Shown: one piece after another, positions 1-6,301 of the stretch | Layout: the number at the start of each line of letters is the position of its first letter | How positions within the stretch are numbered: position 1 is the first letter of the stretch | Assembly: GCA_021825285.1 (NCBI GenBank) | Contig: JAKAHW010000032.1 | Location: 1 to 9,258, forward strand | Source of the DNA: a bacterium | GTDB lineage: Bacteria > Patescibacteria > Microgenomatia > Levybacterales > GWA1-39-11 | Length of the DNA: 9,258 nt | Direction: 5' to 3' | Program-made: the position numbers and the translations under genes | The notes under the pieces: generated by a model | The model's database searches: none | What the model saw: only the letters and a program-made list of their open reading frames with translations | Told to the model about the DNA's origin: nothing

Positions 1-376
1 CGGCAGTTATTTTTGCTTCATTACCCGGCTTAACTTCTCCAACCCAAGAGGATATCCCGCTCATTCCAAAATATGGGCTTTCGTTCCCATCAATTGTCGC
101 GTAAGCTTTTGTACAATGGCAGGAAGTTTTAATATTGTAAAGTCTTAAAACATCTGTTCCTGAATTTTTAAGGGTAAAAGATTTTGAAACTTTCCCGCCT
201 TTCATTGGAATTTGACCCCAATCAAAACTTGTGGAATCTGTCACGTTTGCTTTTGCATTTTGAGATGTAGCAATTTTTGGAACAGAAGTGCTTGTGGAAC
301 TAACCAAAATTAAACCTCCAAATAAGATAACAGCAGTGACTGCAATCATTATAATTAATAAAGTTTTTTCTTTCAT
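1..376 (-). CDS. DUF1573 family membrane-anchored protein (C-terminus beyond window edge)
   Basis: The gene is open to the left edge; about 125 codons are visible, starting at ATG 376. Residues 5-25 form one hydrophobic segment (LLIIMIAVTAVILFGG core), so the protein is membrane-anchored with an extracytoplasmic domain. From about residue 48 it reads FDWGQIPMKGGKVSKSFTLKNSG, then an IKTSCHCTKA stretch and a VKPGE turn. This is the layout of DUF1573 beta-sandwich proteins, where the usual motif is SCGCT. The family has no firmly known reaction; members often lie near thioredoxin-like or metal/redox genes. The start is supported by a G-rich Shine-Dalgarno (AGGGGG) 6 nt upstream and a strong promoter. 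It lies downstream of the PBP gene on the same strand but has its own promoter and a palindromic operator, so it is probably regulated separately. The family call is fairly sure; the role is unknown. Confidence 0.75.
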   Translation of the reverse strand, partial: MKEKTLLIIMIAVTAVILFGGLILVSSTSTSVPKIATSQNAKANVTDSTSFDWGQIPMKGGKVSKSFTLKNSGTDVLRLYNIKTSCHCTKAYATIDGNESPYFGMSGISSWVGEVKPGNEAKITA

Positions 377-382
377 TAAGTC

Positions 383-394
383 CCCCTATAGGGG
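383..394. promoter_or_regulatory. CCCCTATAGGGG palindrome, CsoR/CstR-like operator candidate
   Basis: A perfect 12-bp palindrome lies directly after the -10 box, over the predicted start point and the Shine-Dalgarno of the DUF1573 gene. A protein bound here would block both initiation and clearance. C-run/G-run palindromes flanked by AT are typical of CsoR/CstR/RcnR-family repressor sites (copper or persulfide sensing). The regulator itself is not in the window, so the family assignment is an inference. Confidence 0.55.
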
Positions 395-398
395 ATAT

Positions 399-426
399 AC
401 TATACCAATTGCCAAATGCTTGTCAA
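399..426 (-). promoter_or_regulatory. Sigma70-type promoter of the DUF1573 gene
   Basis: On the minus strand, TTGACA (426-421) and TATAGT (404-399) are separated by 16 bp, a perfect -35 and a good -10. Transcription should start near 392, only about 16 nt before the ATG at 376. The promoter begins 5 bp after the PBP stop codon, and no terminator lies between. Confidence 0.75.
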
Positions 427-430
427 GGGG

Positions 431-2656
431 TCATTGTAGGTTTCTTCTGGCTTTGAGCTTATCAAACAAATCTTGAATATTCTGCTTATTGGAATTATCA
501 GGAGGTGGAGGAGGATTATTTTCCTGTGGTTGTGGTGTTGGTGTAGGCTGCTCTGTAGGAATAGATTGTGGAGGAGTCGGATTTTGATTTGAGTCCTGAT
601 TTTTTACTTCCTGCTTTATTTCCTCTATTTTACTAACAGCATCTTGTATTTGTTTATCAACGTTTTGTTCAGCGATTTTCTGTGGAGTTAGTGTCACGTT
701 GTTTTGGCTTGAAAAAGAAACATTTGGAGACACACATGAAAGAGGCTGAGTTCCTATTAAAAAATATTCCAGTCGCGCAGAACTGGAAGCTGTGCAGGAA
801 TTCACAGATATAAGATCCTCAGGAAGAGAGAATGTTGCGTATGGATATTCTGCAGAAAACTTTTCAATCAAAGCTTTCCAAATTGGGGCAGCTCCAAGAG
901 ACCCTGCAACCGTGTCCATGGCTCTATTATTATTGTTTCCAACCCAAACCCCTATTGTTAAATTTGGAGTAAAGCCCATCGTCCAAGCATCTTTATAGCT
1001 ATCCGTTGTTCCGGTTTTTACTGCAGCCGGCACAACCGTATCAAGCGTATTTCCGAAAATTTCGCGTCTCGTAACCTTATCTGAAAGTATCGACCAAATT
1101 TGATAAGCAACTCCTTGATCCAAAACATCTTGGGAATTGTTCCTGTCTTTATAAATATTGTGTCCATTTTTGTCTTCAATGCTTGTTATGGTCTTAACAC
1201 TTACAAAGCGCCCTTGGTTCGCAAAAACGTTATATGCTTGAGTCAGTTTTATTAAAGGGATTTCAGCAGTTCCCAAGGCAAGTGATAGCCCATAATAGCC
1301 AGGCGGAAAATCAATTCCAAAACTAGATGCTTTATTTACTACATTTCTAACCCCAGTTTTTGATAATACTTCAACCGTCGGAATGTTTAGCGAATTTGAG
1401 AGAGCCCGTCTTGCCGTTACATTCCCCCTATACCTATTGTCATAATCGTGAGGGCTGTATGGAACCGCCCCCGGCTCATTTAGCTTAAATGTTGTCGGTT
1501 GATCTTTTAAAATTGTCGCAGGCGTGATGGTCCGTTTTTCAAGAGCAGTAGCATAGACTATCGGCTTAAAAGACGAGCCGGTTTGACGAGGTGAGGTCGC
1601 CATATTCACTTTCCCAAAATTGTCATTAAACCAATCAACGCTTCCCACGAGTGCCCGCACCTCGCCCGATTTTGCATCTAAAACTACAACTGCTCCATTT
1701 GAAACTCTATTCGACGCAAGTTTTGCTACGTTTTCAGAAACTACATTCTCCGCATACTTTTGCCAAGATAAATCAAGGCCTGTTTTTACTTTTAATCCAG
1801 AACGGACTACGTATTCTTCGCCAAACTTTTTAATTAATTCATCTCTTACCATAAGAGCAAAATGCGGTGCATTTTTGTTGATATCGCCTTGCGTTTGATT
1901 GAGAGTTATATTTTCTGCTTCCGCCAGCTTTCCCTTGCTGTTTGAGATATACCCCTGTTCCGCCATTTTATCCAACACCAAATGCTGCCTATCAAATGCT
2001 TCTTTCCAGTTAGACGAATATGGAGAAAGCCGAGAAGGGGAAGGCAAGAGCCCTGCTAATAGAGCACTTTCTCCTAATGTTAGATCCGATGCGCTTTTGT
2101 CAAAATATGTTTTTGCCGCTTCTTCAGCGCCAAAAGCTCCTTCACCAAAATATACAGAATTTAAATACATTTCAAGAATTTCGTCTTTGGTGTATTTATT
2201 CTCCAATTCGTGCGCTAACACTATTTCTTGAAATTTTCGAAGATAACTTTTTTGGTTATTTAGCAAAGAGTTTTTAACAAGCTGCTGGGTAATCGTTGAA
2301 CCACCATACACAGCTCCTCTAATTTTTAAGTCTAAAACTAAAGATCTAAGAATTCCTTTTATAGAAAAGCCGTTATGCTTATAGAAATCTTTATCTTCCG
2401 CCGCTATAACGGCGTTCTTAAGGTTAGGAGAAATTTCTGACATTAAAACTTCTTTTTGTCGTTTTGCCTGATAAAAAGTGAAAAAGGGGATATTGTTCCG
2501 GTCATAAAAAACAACACCTGTTTCATTTTTATTCATTATTCCATCCCTAGTTTGAATATCTGAAGCAAAAACATAATAAGTAGTAATACCTATAAGTGAT
2601 ACGGCAAACAACGAAAGCACAAATAATACCAATGCAATTTTGAATAATCTTGACAT
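431..2656 (-). CDS. Class A penicillin-binding protein (PBP1A family, GT51 + transpeptidase)
   Basis: This bifunctional enzyme polymerises lipid II into glycan strands and cross-links the peptides outside the membrane. Positions below count from a TTG six codons upstream (2674). The N-terminal TM segment is about 12-36. The GT51 domain has the AAEDKDFYKHNG motif (catalytic Glu93), GGSTITQQ at 124-131, the KFQEIVLAHELE region near 147-158, and LAGLLPSPS. The transpeptidase has TGSSFKP (catalytic Ser367, Lys370), SLN at 428-430 and KTGT at 553-556, so every catalytic motif is intact. A tail from about 655 is rich in Gln and Pro (PPPPP) and ends with a basic helix, probably a wall-spanning or interaction extension. 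I chose ATG 2656 because the TM segment follows at once, neither start has a Shine-Dalgarno, and a promoter-like sequence overlaps the TTG. It is the last gene of the wall operon, after the carboxypeptidase gene. Stop is TGA. Confidence 0.95.
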   Translation of the reverse strand: MSRLFKIALVLFVLSLFAVSLIGITTYYVFASDIQTRDGIMNKNETGVVFYDRNNIPFFTFYQAKRQKEVLMSEISPNLKNAVIAAEDKDFYKHNGFSIKGILRSLVLDLKIRGAVYGGSTITQQLVKNSLLNNQKSYLRKFQEIVLAHELENKYTKDEILEMYLNSVYFGEGAFGAEEAAKTYFDKSASDLTLGESALLAGLLPSPSRLSPYSSNWKEAFDRQHLVLDKMAEQGYISNSKGKLAEAENITLNQTQGDINKNAPHFALMVRDELIKKFGEEYVVRSGLKVKTGLDLSWQKYAENVVSENVAKLASNRVSNGAVVVLDAKSGEVRALVGSVDWFNDNFGKVNMATSPRQTGSSFKPIVYATALEKRTITPATILKDQPTTFKLNEPGAVPYSPHDYDNRYRGNVTARRALSNSLNIPTVEVLSKTGVRNVVNKASSFGIDFPPGYYGLSLALGTAEIPLIKLTQAYNVFANQGRFVSVKTITSIEDKNGHNIYKDRNNSQDVLDQGVAYQIWSILSDKVTRREIFGNTLDTVVPAAVKTGTTDSYKDAWTMGFTPNLTIGVWVGNNNNRAMDTVAGSLGAAPIWKALIEKFSAEYPYATFSLPEDLISVNSCTASSSARLEYFLIGTQPLSCVSPNVSFSSQNNVTLTPQKIAEQNVDKQIQDAVSKIEEIKQEVKNQDSNQNPTPPQSIPTEQPTPTPQPQENNPPPPPDNSNKQNIQDLFDKLKARRNLQ

Positions 2657-2665
2657 GCTTCGAGA

Positions 2666-2694
2666 GTAATACAACCATGTGAAAATTGAATCAA
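2666..2694 (-). promoter_or_regulatory. Possible internal promoter for the PBP gene (near-leaderless)
   Basis: TTGATT (2694-2689) and TATTAC (2671-2666) are 17 bp apart on the minus strand. Initiation about 7 nt downstream would put the mRNA 5' end at about 2659, within a few bases of ATG 2656. That would explain the missing Shine-Dalgarno. The boxes are only moderate matches and the gene can also be read from the upstream operon. Confidence 0.3.
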
Positions 2695-2722
2695 AACGAA
2701 GTAATGAAAGAGGAAGATCAGC

Positions 2723-2803
2723 TTATTTTACTTTTGCCGGGATATAAACAGGTTTTTTTATCCCAAATATTTCTAAAATTTTTTTAACAATTTTTTCAAT
2801 CAT
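2723..2803 (-). CDS. Possible 26-residue basic amphipathic peptide
   Basis: A short frame (ATG 2803 to TAA 2723) lies between the carboxypeptidase and PBP genes, starting 19 nt after the former's stop. The product begins MIEKIVKKILEIFGIKK and ends IPAKVK: seven Lys, two Glu, and Ile/Val/Leu/Phe spaced as in an amphipathic helix, then a Pro-containing tail. The upstream sequence GAGACGGGAAC is only a poor ribosome site. No family is recognised. It could be a membrane-associated small protein of the wall operon or a chance frame in AT-rich DNA. Confidence 0.3.
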   Translation of the reverse strand: MIEKIVKKILEIFGIKKPVYIPAKVK

Positions 2804-2822
2804 GTTCCCGTCTCTATCGTTC

Positions 2823-3890
2823 TTAGTTCCAGTACTTCCACCCAGAATATTTTGCTTTTAACTCTACATCGGTTATTCTTGCTGGAGGAACGTCTAGCTT
2901 TTTAAAACCGGAATCAAGTAATTGAGCAGCCCACAAGTCTCTTTGCACGACGCCCGGTGCCCCTAGAACAATTGACGCTAATTTCTTCCCGTTTCTTTGG
3001 GCAACAACGATAGTTGTATACCCGGCATCATCCGTATTTCCAATTTTCATACCTTGAACTCCCGGATAAACTCCAAGAAGTCCATTCCAGTTATATAAAT
3101 CGAATTGTTTGTGATTTTTATTCCTGGGTAAAAATTCATAATCTTTTTTTACAATATCAACAATTTCGGGATAGTGGTTCAAAGCATAGTTGGTCAAAAC
3201 TGCCAGGTCGGAGACTGAACTGTAATTATCTTTTGAATCAAAACCTTGGGGATTTGAAAAATTGGTGTTTTCAAGGTTCAGAAATTTAGCTTTATAGTTC
3301 ATTGCTTTTACAAAAATGTCTTGACCGTATTTTGTATTAACTCCCTCCATCAAAACCTGAGCCGCATCATTTGCGGAAGTGAGAAGCATTGCATTCAACA
3401 ACTCTTTTACCTTCATTTTCTCTCCGGGAACGACTCCAATTCTGGTAGGAGAAACTTTTGAGGCATTTTGTGAGATAGTAAAAACTTCGTCATTTTTTAC
3501 CAAATCCAAAGCTACAATGGCACTCATAAGTTTTGTAATTGACGCAATAGGCACGGAATCCGTAATATTTTTCTGGGCATAAATATCTCCTGTTTTTAAA
3601 TCTATAACTCCATAGGCTTTTGCCTGATTCTCGGAATCATCCCCATAAACTTGCGGGAAAATGGGTCCGTTTTTTATCTTGAAAGTATTGGATTTATCCT
3701 TTAATTTTTCCTCAATTTTGGTATTTTTTATGATTTCTTTTGCTTCTTTTTTATTCAAGAAAGAAACTATGCTTTTAACCGGATGAAAGGAAATGGTCTG
3801 GAAAAGCATCATTATAAAAACTCCAGAAAACCCCAAAACAAATGGCAAAATCATTCTTATAATTGGGTTAACCTTTATTTCCTTATTCAT
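2823..3890 (-). CDS. dacA: D-alanyl-D-alanine carboxypeptidase, peptidase family S11 (DacA/PBP5-like)
   Basis: The enzyme removes the terminal D-Ala from peptidoglycan pentapeptides outside the membrane and so limits cross-linking. The start is ATG 3890, inside the stop region of the GH18 gene (ATGAATAA, 8-nt overlap), giving 355 residues; an upstream ATG at 3962 would lie wholly within GH18 coding sequence. After a short basic stretch, residues 12-35 form a TM anchor (IIRMILPFVLGFSGVFIMML). The S11 domain shows SITK (Ser117, Lys120), SAN (Ser172-Asn174) and GVQGMKIGNTDDAGYT. The third motif is KIG instead of the usual KTG. There is no obvious C-terminal PBP5 beta domain, and the protein ends shortly after the catalytic domain. 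Its position between a glycan hydrolase and a class A PBP fits wall remodelling. Confidence 0.92.
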   Translation of the reverse strand: MNKEIKVNPIIRMILPFVLGFSGVFIMMLFQTISFHPVKSIVSFLNKKEAKEIIKNTKIEEKLKDKSNTFKIKNGPIFPQVYGDDSENQAKAYGVIDLKTGDIYAQKNITDSVPIASITKLMSAIVALDLVKNDEVFTISQNASKVSPTRIGVVPGEKMKVKELLNAMLLTSANDAAQVLMEGVNTKYGQDIFVKAMNYKAKFLNLENTNFSNPQGFDSKDNYSSVSDLAVLTNYALNHYPEIVDIVKKDYEFLPRNKNHKQFDLYNWNGLLGVYPGVQGMKIGNTDDAGYTTIVVAQRNGKKLASIVLGAPGVVQRDLWAAQLLDSGFKKLDVPPARITDVELKAKYSGWKYWN

Positions 3891-5142
3891 ATCTTGCGTC
3901 GGCAAATTTACCCCCGAATTCATCTGCCAGAAGTGCCCATAGCTCACGCCTTCCATCATCAAATCCTAGTGCCCACATTCCAACTCCCAAGAGTTTGTTT
4001 TCTTTGGCAAACTCATATTTTATCCTTAAGGATTTTTCGTCTTCAAGGAAAATCATTCTCCAGATTCCATTTTCTTGGTAAGCTTTATAGCCAACTTTCC
4101 CATAATCATCCCAGCCGTTCAGGACTTTGTCTGCTTCCGAACCTGCAGTCTTTGCAAGAGCATATGTTTGAGCAGATGACTCAGGTGCGGGAATATATCT
4201 GGCATATTGTCTCTTTTTGTACCAATAGTAAACGTAATATCCTTTTTGCGTGCCTGCTTTAACGCCCGGAGCGTCCACAGGGTAATTGTATCCGTACCAC
4301 GGCAATCCAAGAATAAGTTTGTTTGCAGGCATTTGTGTCAAAAAGTCGTTTACCGCAGTTGAAATGTCATACCAATATTTCCCCTCTTTATAACCATAAA
4401 GAGGGGAGGTGGGTATTGCTTGGTCAGAAGTTCTGGTCGCAAAATCATACGCCATCATAAAAACTCCGTCGGAAAACTTTCCGATTGCGCCAATATCATA
4501 AATTTTTGGATCTTTAACAGCTGAAGCATAGACAGACACGGTTACTTTTGAACCTGGAACTTTTCCATGCATTTGGACGGTTATCTCTTTTACGAAATTG
4601 GTAAACTTATACCTATAACTATCTCCGGGATTTCCTAAATATTCAAAATCTATGTTTAAACCATCAAGACTTTTATTTCTTACCAAATCTGTTGCCTTGC
4701 CTATAAGTTTTTTTTGAGCATCGGAATCATTCATAAAGGCTTCAATATCGGAGTTATTCATTTGGGTCAAAGTTACAACCACACGGGTTCCTGCACTATG
4801 CGCCTTATCAAAAAGTGATTGAGCTTTCGGACTGTTGATGCTGTCGAGTCCTTGATCGTTCACAAAACTTCCGTCAGGATTAACACCTAGGCCAAAATAT
4901 GCAAGAGTCGTCAAAACATTAAAATCTACGTTATCAAGCTTGTCCAAGTTCCAATAAGGAGCAAACCCAAAGACTTCGTATCTTTTTTCATGAGTCACAG
5001 CAGTTCTAGGTGTAGATTTGCCTAAAGGTGAAATTATTGCTGAGGAGAACGAAGAGGCGTTAAAAACAATTGCTAAGGCTAGTGCTATTGAAGTTGTAAG
5101 GAAAATTCTCCTTAATTTTTCTTTTAAATTTATATTATTAAT
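3883..5142 (-). CDS. Secreted GH18 glycoside hydrolase (YaaH/SleL-like), probable ATT start codon
   Basis: This is a family 18 TIM-barrel hydrolase, most like the YaaH/SleL peptidoglycan-cleaving branch. Counting from an internal GTG (4998), it shows YEVFGFAPYW at 7-16, the active-site stretch LDGLNIDFEY (Asp117, catalytic Glu119), MMAYDF near 181-186 and GVGMWALGFDDG near 338-349; 371 residues cover nearly the whole barrel. The GTG start would leave no export signal. The frame stays open upstream with no ATG, GTG or TTG and encodes a clear signal peptide: KEKLRR, then IFLTTSIALALAIVF, then small residues. A perfect AGGAGG (5157-5152) stands 9 nt before an in-frame ATT at 5142, the best start, giving 419 residues; an ATA at 5133 is the alternative. 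It is first in the operon and overlaps dacA by 8 nt. Substrate is inferred from context. Confidence 0.88.
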   Translation of the reverse strand: MNNINLKEKLRRIFLTTSIALALAIVFNASSFSSAIISPLGKSTPRTAVTHEKRYEVFGFAPYWNLDKLDNVDFNVLTTLAYFGLGVNPDGSFVNDQGLDSINSPKAQSLFDKAHSAGTRVVVTLTQMNNSDIEAFMNDSDAQKKLIGKATDLVRNKSLDGLNIDFEYLGNPGDSYRYKFTNFVKEITVQMHGKVPGSKVTVSVYASAVKDPKIYDIGAIGKFSDGVFMMAYDFATRTSDQAIPTSPLYGYKEGKYWYDISTAVNDFLTQMPANKLILGLPWYGYNYPVDAPGVKAGTQKGYYVYYWYKKRQYARYIPAPESSAQTYALAKTAGSEADKVLNGWDDYGKVGYKAYQENGIWRMIFLEDEKSLRIKYEFAKENKLLGVGMWALGFDDGRRELWALLADEFGGKFADARYE

Positions 5143-5160
5143 TTCTGGTTACCTCCTTTT

Positions 5161-5193
5161 TCCCGCAACAAAACTCGTGTTTTATTTTCGGGA
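5161..5193 (-). promoter_or_regulatory. Hairpin at the 5' end of the wall-operon leader
   Basis: TCCCG (5161-5165) pairs with CGGGA (5189-5193), and the inner AAAAC (5170-5174) pairs with GTTTT (5179-5183) around a four-base loop, with an internal loop between. It begins at the predicted +1 and ends 3 nt before AGGAGG (5157-5152). It may stabilise the mRNA 5' end or control access to the ribosome site. No known riboswitch class matches. Confidence 0.4.
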
Positions 5194-5199
5194 GACAAC

Positions 5200-5228
5200 A
5201 ATATAACAGAGGCAAAAAAATGAGTCAA
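5200..5228 (-). promoter_or_regulatory. Promoter of the GH18-dacA-PBP wall operon
   Basis: TTGACT (5228-5223) and an extended -10, TGT-TATATT (hexamer 5205-5200), are 17 bp apart on the minus strand. The expected start is near 5193, at the first base of a hairpin, leaving a leader of about 50 nt before the ATT start. Confidence 0.75.
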
Positions 5229-5257
5229 GCAAAACAAAAAATAAAAATTCAAGCTAA

Positions 5258-5288
5258 AACTAGTAAGACTTGTGTAAGAATACTAGTT
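5258..5288. repeat. Paired ACTAGT palindromes / 8-bp inverted repeat upstream of the wall promoter
   Basis: AACTAGTA (5258-5265) and TACTAGTT (5281-5288) are perfect inverted copies, each with its own ACTAGT core, centred 23 bp apart. They sit 30-60 bp upstream of the -35 box. The spacing suits a dimeric regulator binding two turns apart. Read as minus-strand RNA they form an 8-bp stem followed by TTAG, which could be a weak terminator for the rib genes ending at 5324. Confidence 0.35.
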
Positions 5289-5323
5289 GAAAAGCAATTC
5301 GATGGGGGGGAAAAATTTTACGC

Positions 5324-5905
5324 CTACCTTAATAACTTTTCAAGGTATTTGGCGACCATGTCAACTTCGATATTTACCTTATTTCCTGTTTTCAAATTTC
5401 CAAGATTTGTATGCGTGAGAGTGTAGGGGATGAGAGAAACCGTAAAAGAAGTGGAGGAAACCGAAACCACAGTCAAGCTGACACCATTTATCGTAATTGA
5501 ACCTTTATAAACAATGTATTTGGTAAACTGTTTGGGAAGCCGAAACTCCAAAATTCTCGAATCTTTCTCTTTTTTAATTGATAAAACTTCCGCAGTTGTA
5601 TCAACGTGTCCTGAAACCAAGTGACCTCCAACAAGACTATTTAATTTTAACGGCATCTCAAGATTAAAAAAGTGTTCGGCCGAGGCTTGAGAAAGAGTAG
5701 TTTTGCTTAGTGTCTCCGGCATATAATAAACTTCAAAAGCTCCATTTGCAATTTTCTCTATGGTTGAACAAACTCCATCCACACAAATGCTGTCCCCGAT
5801 TTTCATTTTCCATTTATTTGGAACAGGAATTTCCAATCGTAAACCTTCTGAAATTTTGTTTATCTTTTTTGGCTTTTCAAGGCCTTCAATTATTCCGCTA
5901 AACAT
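5324..5905 (-). CDS. ribE: Riboflavin synthase (alpha subunit type)
   Basis: The enzyme dismutates two 6,7-dimethyl-8-ribityllumazine molecules to riboflavin and a ribitylamino-pyrimidinedione in the cytoplasm. The start is ATG 5905 (MFSGIIEG, the family's standard opening); the frame extends further upstream but only into the kinase gene. Of 193 residues, the two tandem lumazine-binding barrels are visible: barrel 1 with IGDSICVDGVCSTIEK and LVGGHLVSGHVDTTAEV, barrel 2 with GSITINGVSLTVVSV, SLIPYTLTHTNLG and the C-terminal NIEVDMVAKYLEKLL helix. Length and motifs indicate an intact homotrimeric enzyme. The start overlaps the kinase stop (ATGTTTAG, 8 nt), so translation is probably coupled. 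No ribBA, ribD or ribH is in the window; lumazine must come from genes elsewhere or from outside. The symbol follows the E. coli-type usage (ribC in other naming). Confidence 0.95.
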   Translation of the reverse strand: MFSGIIEGLEKPKKINKISEGLRLEIPVPNKWKMKIGDSICVDGVCSTIEKIANGAFEVYYMPETLSKTTLSQASAEHFFNLEMPLKLNSLVGGHLVSGHVDTTAEVLSIKKEKDSRILEFRLPKQFTKYIVYKGSITINGVSLTVVSVSSTSFTVSLIPYTLTHTNLGNLKTGNKVNIEVDMVAKYLEKLLR

Positions 5906-6263
5906 GATTTTTGAAATATTCTTGCGCTTGGCGCTTGTCTTCTTCCATTTGGGCAATCAAACTTTCAGAAGAATCGAATTTCTTATTCTCCCTCAATTTC
6001 TTTATGATTTCAACGGAGACAAACTTTCCATAAAGATTTTGTTCGAACTCCAAAATATAAGTTTCTGCCTGTTTTTTTGTTTCACCGAAAGTTAGAGCAG
6101 ATCCTATGAAAGTTATTGAAGGATAAAACTGGTTCGAAATTTTTGTCTTTGAGATATAAATACCTTCAGGAATTTTTGAGGAAACATTGATATTTGCAGT
6201 AGGGAATCCCAAAGTTTTCCCTCTATTTTGGCCGTGTCTTACTTTTCCATGAATTTTATACAT
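5898..6263 (-). CDS. Free-standing riboflavin kinase (flavokinase domain of RibF)
   Basis: The enzyme uses ATP to phosphorylate riboflavin to FMN. The 121-residue product is the complete RibF C-terminal barrel: GKVRHGQNRGKTLGFPTANI at 6-25 (nucleotide and Mg site), PEGIY near 32-36, the PSITFIGSALTFGE strand (about 48-61), ETYILEFEQNLYGK near 67-80 and KLRENKKFDSSESLIAQMEED near the end, with the RENKKF motif. The N-terminal FAD synthetase (adenylyltransferase) half of usual bifunctional RibF (about 300 residues) is absent, and no remnant precedes the ATG; upstream is non-coding. The product therefore gives FMN only, unless FAD synthesis is encoded elsewhere. There is no Shine-Dalgarno before ATG 6263, which lies 14 nt after a stable hairpin. 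It is followed by riboflavin synthase with an 8-nt overlap. Confidence 0.92.
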   Translation of the reverse strand: MYKIHGKVRHGQNRGKTLGFPTANINVSSKIPEGIYISKTKISNQFYPSITFIGSALTFGETKKQAETYILEFEQNLYGKFVSVEIIKKLRENKKFDSSESLIAQMEEDKRQAQEYFKNHV

Positions 6264-6277
6264 GAGATATTTTAATA

Positions 6278-6301
6278 AGCGAGGCGAACCTCGCTCTTTT
6301 T
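6278..6301 (+). terminator. Intrinsic-terminator-like hairpin (AGCGAGG/CCTCGCT) with T tract on the plus strand
   Basis: AGCGAGG (6278-6284) and CCTCGCT (6289-6295) form a perfect 7-bp stem with a CGAA loop, followed on the plus strand by CTTTTT. No plus-strand gene lies upstream. On the minus strand the same stem has a TTCG loop and a weaker TTATT tail, just before the riboflavin kinase start, where it could act as an attenuator or block ribosome entry. Confidence 0.5.

Noticed and set aside
1620..2277. Plus-strand open frames of 60-110 codons inside the PBP gene
   Set aside because: They are antisense to a gene with all catalytic motifs, have no recognisable protein sequence and no ribosome sites.
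3783..4262. 159-codon plus-strand frame opposite dacA and GH18
   Set aside because: Its product is low in acidic residues and His/Phe/Leu-rich as expected for a reverse-complement shadow; both sense genes are clearly real.
5220..5426. 68-codon plus-strand frame starting in the rib/wall intergenic region
   Set aside because: It crosses the 3' end of riboflavin synthase in antisense, starts inside the wall promoter, and its Lys/Gln-rich start reflects AT-rich DNA.
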